Below, one piece after another: positions 35,452 through 43,522 of a stretch of DNA of 64,000 nucleotides (positions within the stretch are counted from its first letter, which is position 1; each line of letters starts with the position of its first letter). The position numbers were made by a program, and so were the translations under genes. The DNA is from Subtercola vilae. Its GTDB lineage: Bacteria; Actinomycetota; Actinomycetes; Actinomycetales; Microbacteriaceae. The notes beneath the pieces are model-generated. The model was not told where the DNA came from and ran no database searches. It was given only the letters and a program-made list of their open reading frames with translations. The stretch is from contig NZ_QYRT01000006.1 of assembly GCF_004923255.1 (NCBI RefSeq), positions 104,570-168,569 on the forward strand, given 5' to 3'.

Positions 35452-37751
35452 GTAAGAAGCCGCTGAACGACGGATCGAGCTACCCCGACCTGAAGATCGG
35501 CCCGAACAAGCACGAAGCCGTGGGGCTGCCGGGCATCTTCCACTCAATGGAGCCCGCTCTCACGAAGCTCGGCCCCAGCCGCACCGCGAAGCTGCTCACG
35601 TCGATCAATCAGAAAGACGGCTTCGACTGCATGAGTTGCGCGTGGCCCGACCCCGACAACCGAAAGGCGCTCGAGTTCTGCGAGAACGGCGCCAAAGCGG
35701 TGACGTGGGAGGCGACGCCGGTGACCGTACCGACGGCGTTCTGGGCCGAGAACTCGCTCACCTCGCTGCTAGACAAGTCGGAGTACTGGCTCGGCATGCA
35801 GGGCCGGTTGACCGAACCCGTGTTCAAGCCGGCCGGCTCAGATCACTACGAACCGGTCAGCTGGGAGCGCGCGTTCAGCATCGTCGCCGAGAAGCTGAAC
35901 GGGCTCGATTCGCCCGACCGGGCATCCTTCTACACCAGCGGCCGTACGGCCAACGAGACCGCGTTCATCTACCAACTCTTCGTACGCGCGTTCGGTACGA
36001 ACAACCTGCCCGACTGCTCGAACATGTGCCACGAGTCGACCGGAACCGCTCTCGGCGAGACCATCGGCATCGGCAAGTCGACCATTGCGTACGACGACTT
36101 CGAGCACACCGACCTGATCATCATCATGGGTCAGAACCCGGGTACGAATCATCCCCGCATGCTGACCGCTCTCGAAGATGCCAAGAAGACCGGGGCCACC
36201 ATCGTGGCCGTGAACCCGCTGCCCGAGGCGGGCCTCTTTCGCTACAAGAACCCGCAGACCGTTCGTGGGCTCGTCGGGCACGGCACGCCCCTCGCCGACC
36301 AGTTTCTGCAGATTCGTTCGGGCGGCGACATGGCCCTGCTGCAGGCAGTGGCGAAACGCGTGCTCGAGGCCGAAGACCGGGCGCCCGGCACGGTGCTCGA
36401 CCATGAGTTTCTGGCCGAATACACGCTCGGGCTCGAAGAGCTGAAAGCGCACCTCATCGACCTCGACGAGGCCGATGTGCTCACGGCGACAGGGCTCGCC
36501 TCGGCGGAGATCGACGAGCTGGCGGCGCGGTACATCGCCGCCGACCGCACGATCATCACGTGGGCGATGGGCCTCACCCAGCAGAAGAAGGCCGTCGAGA
36601 CGCTGCGCGACCTGATCAACCTGCTGCTGCTGCGCGGCAACATCGGGCGGCCGGGCGCTGGTGCCTCGCCCATCCGCGGCCACAGCAACGTTCAGGGCGA
36701 CCGCACGATGGGCGTCTGGGAGCAGATGAGCGACAGCTTTCTCGACGCCCTCGGCCGCGAGTTCGACTTCGAGCCGCCCCGCAAGCACGGCACGGATGCC
36801 CTGCAGACCATCGAGGCAATGCAGCGCGGTGACATCGCTGTGTTCTTCGCCATGGGTGGCAACTTCGTGAGCGCCATCTCCGACACCCAGGCGGCGGAGG
36901 CCGCGATGCGCGGAACCGAGCTCACCGTTCAGGTCTCGACGAAGCTCAACAGATCCCACGTCGTCACGGGTGAAGCCGCCCTCATTCTGCCGACGCTCGG
37001 GCGCACCGAGATCGACCTGCAACGCTCGGGCGCGCAATTCGTCTCGGTCGAAGACAGCGTGTGTGCTGTGCACGGGTCACACGGGCGGATCCCTCCGGTT
37101 GCGCCGGGCATCCTGTCAGAGGTTGCGATCGTCACACGGCTCGCTCGCGCCACGCTCGGCGAGAACACCAGCATCGGCTGGGTCGGCTTCGAAGCCGACT
37201 ATGACGTCATTCGTGACCACATCTCGCGCGTTGTTCCCGGCTTCGAGAGCTTCAACACCGACGTGCGTCGCAAGGGTGGGTTCGTCTTGCCGAACGGGCC
37301 GCGCGACTCGCGCACCTTCAACACGGCCACGGGTAAGGCCATGATCACCGTCAACCACCTCGAGCCCATCGTGCGGCCGGAGGGTCGACTCATTCTGCAG
37401 ACCCTGCGCTCGCACGACCAGTTCAACACGACCATCTACAGCCTCAACGACCGGTACCGCGGCATCAAGAACGGTCGCGACGTGATCTTCGTGAACCCCG
37501 ACGACATCACCGAGCTGGGGCTCACCGACGGCCAGCGGGTCGACATCTACAGCGAGTGGCCGGGCGAACCCGACCGCGTGCTGCCCAACTACCGCGTTGT
37601 CACGTATCCGACGGCGAAGGGATGCGCGGCGGCATACTTTCCGGAGGCGAACGTGCTCATTCCACTCGCAAGCTCGGCCGATCGGAGCAACACTCCCGTG
37701 TCGAAGGCGATCATGGTGCGGCTGCAACCTGTGGTGGCGCTGGTCGACTGA
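35448..37751 (+). CDS. FdhF/YdeP-family molybdopterin oxidoreductase
   Basis: 767 residues. An N-terminal Cys motif (DCMSCAWPDP, residue about 60) is followed by the molybdopterin oxidoreductase domain (SFYTSGRTANETAFIYQLF, CSNMCHESTG, IIIMGQNPGTNHPRM, RGNIGRPGAG, IRGHSNVQGDRTMG) and a C-terminal dinucleotide-binding domain (LRSHDQFNTTIYSLNDRYRG). It is related to formate dehydrogenase H but no selenocysteine codon is seen. The true substrate of this subfamily is unclear; some YdeP proteins are linked to acid resistance. No partner electron-transfer subunits lie nearby. Confidence 0.9.
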   Translation: MSKKPLNDGSSYPDLKIGPNKHEAVGLPGIFHSMEPALTKLGPSRTAKLLTSINQKDGFDCMSCAWPDPDNRKALEFCENGAKAVTWEATPVTVPTAFWAENSLTSLLDKSEYWLGMQGRLTEPVFKPAGSDHYEPVSWERAFSIVAEKLNGLDSPDRASFYTSGRTANETAFIYQLFVRAFGTNNLPDCSNMCHESTGTALGETIGIGKSTIAYDDFEHTDLIIIMGQNPGTNHPRMLTALEDAKKTGATIVAVNPLPEAGLFRYKNPQTVRGLVGHGTPLADQFLQIRSGGDMALLQAVAKRVLEAEDRAPGTVLDHEFLAEYTLGLEELKAHLIDLDEADVLTATGLASAEIDELAARYIAADRTIITWAMGLTQQKKAVETLRDLINLLLLRGNIGRPGAGASPIRGHSNVQGDRTMGVWEQMSDSFLDALGREFDFEPPRKHGTDALQTIEAMQRGDIAVFFAMGGNFVSAISDTQAAEAAMRGTELTVQVSTKLNRSHVVTGEAALILPTLGRTEIDLQRSGAQFVSVEDSVCAVHGSHGRIPPVAPGILSEVAIVTRLARATLGENTSIGWVGFEADYDVIRDHISRVVPGFESFNTDVRRKGGFVLPNGPRDSRTFNTATGKAMITVNHLEPIVRPEGRLILQTLRSHDQFNTTIYSLNDRYRGIKNGRDVIFVNPDDITELGLTDGQRVDIYSEWPGEPDRVLPNYRVVTYPTAKGCAAAYFPEANVLIPLASSADRSNTPVSKAIMVRLQPVVALVD

Positions 37752-37842
37752 GCGTGCACCGTTCGCCGACGGCCAGCTGCCAAAAGGTGAGGAGAACGTA
37801 GAGAAAGGCCGATGGGGGTGCCGCTCGTCGTCGGTCGCTCGC

Positions 37843-37917
37843 TAGGCTCTGTGGTGATAGGAGGCTCTGTGAAACTCACAGACTCCGCGTCGACGGCGGC
37901 GCTGTAGCGACAGCGCC
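37843..37917 (+). promoter_or_regulatory. Promoter and hairpins before the Pro-rich membrane protein
   Basis: GCTAGGCT gives a -10 TAGGCT at 37843-37848. Downstream are two hairpins: TCTGTGA-AAC-TCACAGA (37866-37882) and GGCGCTGT-AGCG-ACAGCGCC (37898-37917). The rest of the 198-base gap is unremarkable. The hairpins would be in the 5' leader. Confidence 0.4.
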
Positions 37918-37949
37918 CTACGATTTGTCAATCGGAAGGAATCGTCTCA

Positions 37950-38552
37950 ATGACCGATCCACACACACCCTCAGGCGAGAACACCCCCGCGAATCTGCCG
38001 CTCGGCGGGTCTGACACGCCGCCGCCGGCCCCCGCGCCTGATTTCGAGCCCAGCGCGCCACCTGCACCGCCCGTGCCGCCCGTGGCCCCGGTCGCGCCCC
38101 CCGTCGCGCCGCCGACGTACGGTGTTGTTCCTCCTGCGCCTCCTGCGCCCCCGGCCTACAGTGCCCCGGCTGCCGCGCCGAACTACGGCGCTCCCGCCGC
38201 CACGCCGAACTACGGCGCTCCTGCGTACGGTGCTCCGGCATACGGTGCGCCGCCCATCGGCTATGCGGCGCCGACGGCAGGCAAGACGCCGATTCTGAGC
38301 ATCATCGGCATGATCGTGGGCATCGTCGGCATTCTGATCTCGTTCATCAGCTATGGCATCGGCGGGTTCATTTTCTCAGTCGCAGCGGTGGTGCTCGGGT
38401 TTGTCGGAATGAAAAAAGAGCCGGCCGCGAAGGGCTTCTGGCTCACCGCGATCATCACCGGTTTCTTCGGTATTCTGCTGTCGATCGTTCTGATCACTGT
38501 GCTGATCGTCATTATTGCGAGCGCGTCCAGTTCGAGCACCTACTCCTACTGA
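37950..38552 (+). CDS. Proline-rich, DUF4190-like membrane protein
   Basis: 200 residues. The first 110 are a Pro/Ala/Tyr-rich cytosolic-type region with repeats (PNYGAPAAT, AYGAPAYGAP). Two or three hydrophobic helices follow (ILSIIGMIVGIVGILISFI, GFIFSVAAVVLGFVGM, WLTAIITGFFGILLSIVLITVLIVII), and the tail is SSSSTYSY. The tail and helices resemble the smaller protein at 31868. Function unknown. GTC-ATG context with GGAAGGAAT as ribosome site. Confidence 0.8.
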   Translation: MTDPHTPSGENTPANLPLGGSDTPPPAPAPDFEPSAPPAPPVPPVAPVAPPVAPPTYGVVPPAPPAPPAYSAPAAAPNYGAPAATPNYGAPAYGAPAYGAPPIGYAAPTAGKTPILSIIGMIVGIVGILISFISYGIGGFIFSVAAVVLGFVGMKKEPAAKGFWLTAIITGFFGILLSIVLITVLIVIIASASSSSTYSY

Positions 38553-38598
38553 TCACAGCGTTGTTGACGCGGGTGTGGTGCGGGGCCTCGGCTCTGCG

Positions 38599-39786
38599 TC
38601 ACACCCGGTCGGCGAGTATCGCCACGTGCTTCCCGTCGATGCGCGTGATGAAGAGCGTCGCGGACTCGGGCCCCGACAGCGCGAGCTTCGGTCGCAGCAG
38701 CGCCGGGTCGACGTCGACACCACGTTTCTTGATCTCGAGCGCGCCGATCTTTCGTGCCCGCAGCTCGCGCTTCAGCGCAGCGGTCGTGTAGGGCAGCACC
38801 TCCCGCACCCGAAACGCCGTCGCGAACGCAGTGGCACGGTGCTCGTCTGCCGTGAGGTACGCGATCTGCGACGACACCATTCGCGCATCGAGCGACCGAG
38901 CCAGGTCGCCGATGAGTCGGGCTCGAATCACACTGCCGTCGGGCTCGTAGAGGTACTCACCGAGCGGCCCCGGTTCGACGTCGTCGCTGTCGGCGCCCGC
39001 GGTCAGCTCGTCATGCGAGTTCGCCGTGATCACGAGCGCCGAGCGCCGGATGCCCGGGCGGGCCAGTGCCCCGAACCACAACCCCGTCTCGACCACACTG
39101 CCGTCGACGGAGACCCACTGCGCCTCGGCCTCGGCCGGCAGTAGAGCGCGATCGAGCCCGGGGCCGAGTTTGACCCCCACGGGCATCCGTTCAGCCAGTG
39201 CGAACGCGAAGTCGAGCGACGGGCTGAAGTCGTTCGGGTCGGTGAGGCGCGAAGTGTTGTTGTGGCCGGCGGTTCGGCGGGCCGGGTCGAGGTACACCGC
39301 GTCGACGCGCGAGACGTCGAATGCCTCGGCGTCGCCCTGTTCAACGCTCGCACTGGGAAAGGGAGCGAGGTTGTACGCCGCGATGGCGGCCGTGACCTCG
39401 TCACGTTCGACCGCGGTGACGTCGATGTCGAGTGCGGCGAGGGCGAGCGCATCGGCGCCGATGCCGCAGCCGAGGTCGGCCACACGGTGAAGGCCCGCCG
39501 CACGAAAGCGGCCCGCGTGCAGCGCGGCGACGTTCAGCCGGGTGGCCTGTTCGAGGCCCGCGTCGGTGAACAGCATGCGCCCGGCGAACTCGCCGAACTT
39601 CGCGCCCGCCTTGGCGCGCAGCCGGGCTTGGGTCATGACTGCGCCGACGAGGGCGGCGGAGTGCCCGGTCTTTCGCAGATCTGCCACGGAGCGCACGATA
39701 TTGGTGCCCGTCGTGTACGGCGGAAGCGAGTCGAGCAGCCGCAAGCCCTCGGCCGTCATCAGGGTTTCGAGCTCGGTTCTCAACAC
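38599..39786 (-). CDS. THUMP-like class I SAM-dependent methyltransferase
   Basis: 395 residues. A Rossmann methyltransferase core (VADLGCGIGADALALAALDIDVTAVERD, motif I, and VYLDPARR, motif IV-like) is followed by a C-terminal THUMP-like domain (REVLPYTTAALKRELRARKIGALEIKKRGVDVD). An RNA methylation role is likely from the fold, but the target is unknown. GTG at 39786 with TAAACT six bases upstream, so probably leaderless. Confidence 0.82.
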   Translation of the reverse strand: MLRTELETLMTAEGLRLLDSLPPYTTGTNIVRSVADLRKTGHSAALVGAVMTQARLRAKAGAKFGEFAGRMLFTDAGLEQATRLNVAALHAGRFRAAGLHRVADLGCGIGADALALAALDIDVTAVERDEVTAAIAAYNLAPFPSASVEQGDAEAFDVSRVDAVYLDPARRTAGHNNTSRLTDPNDFSPSLDFAFALAERMPVGVKLGPGLDRALLPAEAEAQWVSVDGSVVETGLWFGALARPGIRRSALVITANSHDELTAGADSDDVEPGPLGEYLYEPDGSVIRARLIGDLARSLDARMVSSQIAYLTADEHRATAFATAFRVREVLPYTTAALKRELRARKIGALEIKKRGVDVDPALLRPKLALSGPESATLFITRIDGKHVAILADRV

Positions 39787-39816
39787 CTCGTCAGTTTAGA
39801 CGTGAGCCGTCACGCA

Positions 39817-39889
39817 TTGGCACTCAGGTTGACCGAGTGCTAGAAACCCCCCTAAACTTCTATTAGCACTCTCAGTGTGAGTGTGCCAA
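39817..39889 (+). promoter_or_regulatory. groES promoter with two CIRCE operators
   Basis: CIRCE 1 at 39817-39843: TTGGCACTC, nine bases, GAGTGCTAG. CIRCE 2 at 39863-39889: TTAGCACTC, nine bases, GTGTGCCAA (7 of 9 in the second arm). Between and within them is a promoter: -35 TTGACC (39829-39834), 18 bases, -10 TAAACT (39853-39858). The HrcA repressor is the known CIRCE binder, so the gene should be heat-inducible. Confidence 0.88.
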
Positions 39890-39927
39890 AAACATGACTT
39901 TTGAACCGAAGAAAGAAGAGGTCAACA

Positions 39928-40224
39928 GTGTCGGTCTCCATCAAGCCGCTCGAAGATCGCATCGTCATCAAGCAGGTCGAAGCAGAAACGACGACCGCGT
40001 CTGGTCTCGTCATTCCTGACACGGCCAAAGAGAAGCCTCAAGAGGGCGTCGTCGAAGCCGTCGGCCCCGGTCGCATCGACGACAACGGCAACCGCGTGCC
40101 CCTCGACGTTTCGGTCGGTGACAAGGTTCTGTACTCGAAGTACGGCGGAACCGAGGTCAAGTACAACGGCGAAGAGTACCTCGTACTCTCGGCTCGCGAC
40201 GTGCTGGCTGTTATCGTTCGATAG
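39928..40224 (+). CDS. groES: Co-chaperonin GroES
   Basis: Lid of the GroEL folding chamber. 98 residues, standard. [17 protein letters not shown], the mobile loop region [19 protein letters not shown], and [17 protein letters not shown] are clear. I placed the start at GTG 39928 after AAAGAAGAGG rather than at the upstream in-frame start. No groEL follows; the next gene is rarD, whose start overlaps the groES stop by one base. Confidence 0.96.
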   Translation: MSVSIKPLEDRIVIKQVEAETTTASGLVIPDTAKEKPQEGVVEAVGPGRIDDNGNRVPLDVSVGDKVLYSKYGGTEVKYNGEEYLVLSARDVLAVIVR

Positions 40225-41138
40225 TGAGTTCACTGAAAAAGCCCGGGCCGAGTAGGTCCGGGCTTTTTTATGCCCTCGGGGCCTACCTCATCTGGGGCCT
40301 GCTGCCGCTCTACTTCGTCTTGCTTGCGCCCGCCAACGCATTCGAGATCGTGGCCTGGCGGGTGATCTGGGCGCTCGCCGTCTGCGCCGTGCTGCTCACG
40401 GTCGTGCGCGGCTGGCCGCGTTTTCTCGCCGTCTTCCGCCAGCCCCGGCTCGTGCTGGTCATGGGCCTCGCCGGCGTTCTGATCTACATCAATTGGCAGA
40501 CGTACGTCATCGCCAGCACGAGCGGCCAGATTCTCGAGGCATCGCTCGGCTACTTCATCAATCCCATCGTGACGATTCTGCTCGGCGTCTTCATCTTGCG
40601 CGAGAGGCTCCGGATGCTGCAGTGGGTGAGCCTTGGCATCAGCCTCCTCGCCGTGGTGGTGCTGACCATCGGCTACGGCGCCATTCCGTGGATCTCGCTC
40701 ATCCTTGCGGGGTCGTTCGGTACCTATGGTCTGCTGAAGAAGCAGGTCGGCCCCCGCATCGACGCCATCAACGGCCTCACGCTAGAGTCGCTCTGGTTGG
40801 CACCGCTGATGATCGTGCAGCTCAGCGTGGTCGGGGCCACCACAGGGCTGACGTTCGCCTCGCAGGGCGGCTGGCACACGGCAGGCCTCGTCGGGGCCGG
40901 TGTCGTCACGGCCGCTCCCTTGCTGCTTTTCGCGTCGGCCTCGAAGCGCATGCCGCTCGTCTACCTCGGTTTCGTGCAGTACCTCACACCGATAATGCAG
41001 TTCGTGGTGGGTGTGTTCATCCTGGGCGAACCCATGCCCCCCGAGCGCCTCGCCGGCTTCGCCATCGTGTGGATCGCCCTCATTGTGCTCACCGTCGACC
41101 TCGTGCGTGCGCGTCGCCCCCGGGCGCTCGTTACATAG
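40224..41138 (+). CDS. rarD: RarD-family EamA transporter
   Basis: Ten-helix drug/metabolite-type permease of 304 residues. The RarD signature starts at residue about 14 (FYALGAYLIWGLLPLYF) and includes IYINWQTYVIAS, EASLGYFINPI and GFVQYLTPIMQFVVGVFIL. The substrate is unknown. The GTG start overlaps the groES TAG by one base; codons 5-16 form the stem-loop and T-run of the groES terminator, and no alternative start exists downstream before the first membrane helix. Confidence 0.88.
   Translation: MSSLKKPGPSRSGLFYALGAYLIWGLLPLYFVLLAPANAFEIVAWRVIWALAVCAVLLTVVRGWPRFLAVFRQPRLVLVMGLAGVLIYINWQTYVIASTSGQILEASLGYFINPIVTILLGVFILRERLRMLQWVSLGISLLAVVVLTIGYGAIPWISLILAGSFGTYGLLKKQVGPRIDAINGLTLESLWLAPLMIVQLSVVGATTGLTFASQGGWHTAGLVGAGVVTAAPLLLFASASKRMPLVYLGFVQYLTPIMQFVVGVFILGEPMPPERLAGFAIVWIALIVLTVDLVRARRPRALVT
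40236..40269 (+). terminator. Intrinsic terminator after groES, inside rarD
   Basis: AAAAAGCCCGG pairs with CCGGGCTTTTTT: GCCCGG at 40241-40246 and CCGGGC at 40258-40263, followed by six T. It is twelve bases after the groES stop and fully inside the first codons of rarD. Confidence 0.88.
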
Positions 41139-41154
41139 ATGTAACGCCGCTGTA

Positions 41155-41183
41155 TTCATCTGGGTGCATTCTCGGGCTAATCT
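41155..41183 (+). promoter_or_regulatory. Putative livK promoter
   Basis: -35 TTCATC (41155-41160), 17 bases, then TAATCT (41178-41183) in the context GGCTAATCT. The leader would be about 50 bases. Confidence 0.4.
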
Positions 41184-41241
41184 CACAGGGTAGGCAGGCT
41201 GCTCGCAGCTTTGTTCTCATCACATTTCGACTAGGAGTAAC

Positions 41242-42534
41242 ATGAGCGAATTTATTCGGGCACCGCGTGCTCCCCGCTCACGATCACTGAAGACAGCACT
41301 CAGCGCCATCGCACTCGTTGGCGCCAGCGCACTTGTCTTGAGCGGTTGTGCATCGGGTGGATCGACAACCAGCAGCAGCAGCTCTGCAGGTACCGGTCTG
41401 ACGCTGAACATCGGCACGATCCTGCCACAGACAGGATCACTGGCAACCCTCGGGCCGCCCGCCATCGAGGCTGTCAACCTCGCCGCAGCAGACATCAACG
41501 CGGCGAACGTCGGCATCACCGTGAACGTGACGCAGAAAGACTCGGGCGACACCAGCACCAACATCGCCACCCAGTCGGTGACCAGCCTTCTGGCGAGCAA
41601 CGTCTCGGCCATCATCGGCGCTGAGTCGTCGAGTGTGTCGTTGACGGTCATCGACCAGATCGCGAAAGCGGGTGTTGTCGAGATCTCACCCGCCAATACG
41701 TCGCCGACGTTCTCGACCTACAACTCGAACAACTTCTACTGGCGCACGGCACCGTCTGACGTTCTGCAGGGCCGCGTGCTCGGCCAGAAGGTTCTGAAAG
41801 ACGGCGCGACGAACGTGTCGATCCTCTGGCAGAACGACTCGTACGGCCAGGGCCTGCACGACAACGTGACGAAGGCCATCACCGATGGCGGCGGAACCAT
41901 TGTGGCTGACACCAGCTTCGACCCGAAGGCCACCAGCTTCTCGGCAGAGGTGGGCGCAACGCTCGCACCGAAGCCCGACGCTGTCGTCGTCATCTCGTTC
42001 GACCAGATCAAGCAGATCGTTCCCGAGTTCAAGACCGCCGGCTTCGACTTCACGAAGTTCTACGGTTCTGACGGCAACTACGGTGTCATCGACCCGACGT
42101 ACACCAACGTCGACATCGCCGGCGCGCAGTTCACCAACCCGGGCGTGAAGGCAAGCGATGACTTCGTGTCGAAGCTTGCCGCGCAGACCAGCAAAGACGG
42201 CGCGAAGGCGCTGAGCGTGTACAGCTATGCTCCGGAGTCATACGACGCCGTTGTGCTGCTTGCACTCGCTGCTCTGCAGGGCAAGGCGACCGATGGCACC
42301 ACGCTGAAGAACAACCTACAGAAGGTCTCTGAGGGTGGAACGAAGGCAACGTCGTTCGCCGATGCGGCCAAGCTGATTGCGGCTGGTACCGATGTCGACT
42401 ACGACGGTCTCTCTGGCCCGATTTCGTTCGCGGCCAACGGTGACCCGCAGCAGGCCTACATCTCGATCTACAAGTACGGCACCGGTAACACGAACGCCTA
42501 CGAGTCGCAGGAGTTCGGCGACCTGAGCAAGTAG
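41242..42534 (+). CDS. livK: Branched-chain amino acid ABC transporter substrate-binding lipoprotein
   Basis: 430 residues. A signal peptide with lipobox LVLSGC (Cys near residue 36) and a Ser/Gly linker precede a periplasmic-binding-type domain (LNIGTILPQTGSLATLGPP, AIIGAESSSVSLTVIDQI, EISPANTSPTFS). It catches the amino-acid-like ligand outside the membrane for LivFGMH encoded convergently at 42758-46924. ATG after CTAGGAGTAAC. Substrate specificity within the family is inferred. Confidence 0.9.
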   Translation: MSEFIRAPRAPRSRSLKTALSAIALVGASALVLSGCASGGSTTSSSSSAGTGLTLNIGTILPQTGSLATLGPPAIEAVNLAAADINAANVGITVNVTQKDSGDTSTNIATQSVTSLLASNVSAIIGAESSSVSLTVIDQIAKAGVVEISPANTSPTFSTYNSNNFYWRTAPSDVLQGRVLGQKVLKDGATNVSILWQNDSYGQGLHDNVTKAITDGGGTIVADTSFDPKATSFSAEVGATLAPKPDAVVVISFDQIKQIVPEFKTAGFDFTKFYGSDGNYGVIDPTYTNVDIAGAQFTNPGVKASDDFVSKLAAQTSKDGAKALSVYSYAPESYDAVVLLALAALQGKATDGTTLKNNLQKVSEGGTKATSFADAAKLIAAGTDVDYDGLSGPISFAANGDPQQAYISIYKYGTGNTNAYESQEFGDLSK

Positions 42535-42560
42535 TACCCCGCGGCGGCTACCGTCACCAA

Positions 42561-42590
42561 GAAGGGCCCCAGCTTCGGCTGGGGCCCTTC
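42561..42590. terminator. Bidirectional terminator hairpin between livK and livF
   Basis: GAAGGGCCCCAGC and its exact complement (13 bp) enclose a TTCG tetraloop, followed by TTTC. It serves livK and possibly read-through from livF. Confidence 0.8.
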
Positions 42591-42652
42591 TTTCGTCCCT
42601 GCGCCCCCGCCCCCCCCGCCCCTGCTCGGCTCGCAGTGCACCGAGCACCCCA

Positions 42653-42711
42653 TTGAGGTACGGCTTTTGCACGGTCACAGACCCGTCAAGTGCACAGAAT
42701 CCGTACCTCAA
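42653..42711. repeat. Long imperfect palindrome between livK and livF
   Basis: TTGAGGTACGG (42653-42663) and CCGTACCTCAA (42701-42711) are exact complements. Inside them TGCAC (42668-42672) and GTGCA (42690-42694) also pair. A C-rich tract (42602-42622) lies just before. A similar design appears at 63243. It may be a member of a dispersed intergenic palindrome family; the window alone cannot prove that. Confidence 0.55.
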
Positions 42712-42757
42712 CAGCAGGCGTGCGCGAGCAACGAGCGCTCGCGTGCAGAGACGGGCT

Positions 42758-43522
42758 TCAGCCGCCCTGCGTGGGCGTGCTGGTGGTGGCGGTGTGGTCG
42801 GTGGCCAGCGTGCCGAGGTAGAGCTCGATCACCTTCGGGTCGCTCATCAGGCTGCGGCCCGTGCCCGAGTAGGCGTCGCGGCCCTGGTCGAGCACATAGC
42901 CGCGGTCGCAGATCTGCAGAGCGCGGCGCGCATTCTGCTCCACGATCATCACAGAGACGCCGGCACGGTTGATCTGCGCCACGTTGATGAACGTCTCATC
43001 CTGGCGCACCGGCGAGAGGCCGGCGCTCGGCTCGTCGAGCAGCAGCAGCGACGGGTTCATCATCAGCGCGCGCGACATGGCAACCATCTGGCGCTCGCCG
43101 CCCGAGAGCGACCCCGCGCGTTGCTTCAGGCGTTTTCCGAGTTCAGGGAACAGGTTCGTGACGAACTCGATGCGCTCTTTGTAGGTCTTCGGCTTCTGAT
43201 ACGTGCCCATCTGCAGATTCTCTTCGATGGTCAGGCTCGGAAACACGTTGTTCGACTGCGGCACGAAGCCCACACCCTTGGTGACGAGCTTGTCGGCCTT
43301 GAGGCCCGTGATCTCCTCGCCGCTCAGTGAGACGGTGCCCGACCGGATGTTCACCTGGCCGAAGATCGCCTTGAGCAGTGTCGACTTGCCGGCGCCGTTC
43401 GGGCCGATGATACCCACGAGCTCGCCGCGCTCGACGTACACGTTGCAACCATTCAGAATATTGACGCCTGGCAGGTAGCCGGCCACCAGGTCGGTGGTTT
43501 CGAGAACGATATCCATGGTCAC
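42758..43522 (-). CDS. livF: Branched-chain amino acid ABC transporter ATPase LivF
   Basis: 254 residues. Walker A GPNGAGKSTLLKA, Q-loop VPQSNNVFPSLT, signature LSGGERQMVAMSRAL, Walker B LLLLDEPSAGLSP, H-loop region IVEQNAR. Starts at GTG 43522, overlapping the livG stop; the ATG at 43516 is an alternative. Last gene of livHMGF. Confidence 0.95.
   Translation of the reverse strand: MTMDIVLETTDLVAGYLPGVNILNGCNVYVERGELVGIIGPNGAGKSTLLKAIFGQVNIRSGTVSLSGEEITGLKADKLVTKGVGFVPQSNNVFPSLTIEENLQMGTYQKPKTYKERIEFVTNLFPELGKRLKQRAGSLSGGERQMVAMSRALMMNPSLLLLDEPSAGLSPVRQDETFINVAQINRAGVSVMIVEQNARRALQICDRGYVLDQGRDAYSGTGRSLMSDPKVIELYLGTLATDHTATTSTPTQGG

Noticed and set aside
35448..37751. Selenoprotein formate dehydrogenase
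   Set aside because: No in-frame TGA; the reading frame is uninterrupted and the YdeP-type subfamily uses other ligands.
42602..42622. C-rich tract as a phase-variation switch
   Set aside because: It is in a gap between convergent genes, outside any coding or promoter region I can see.
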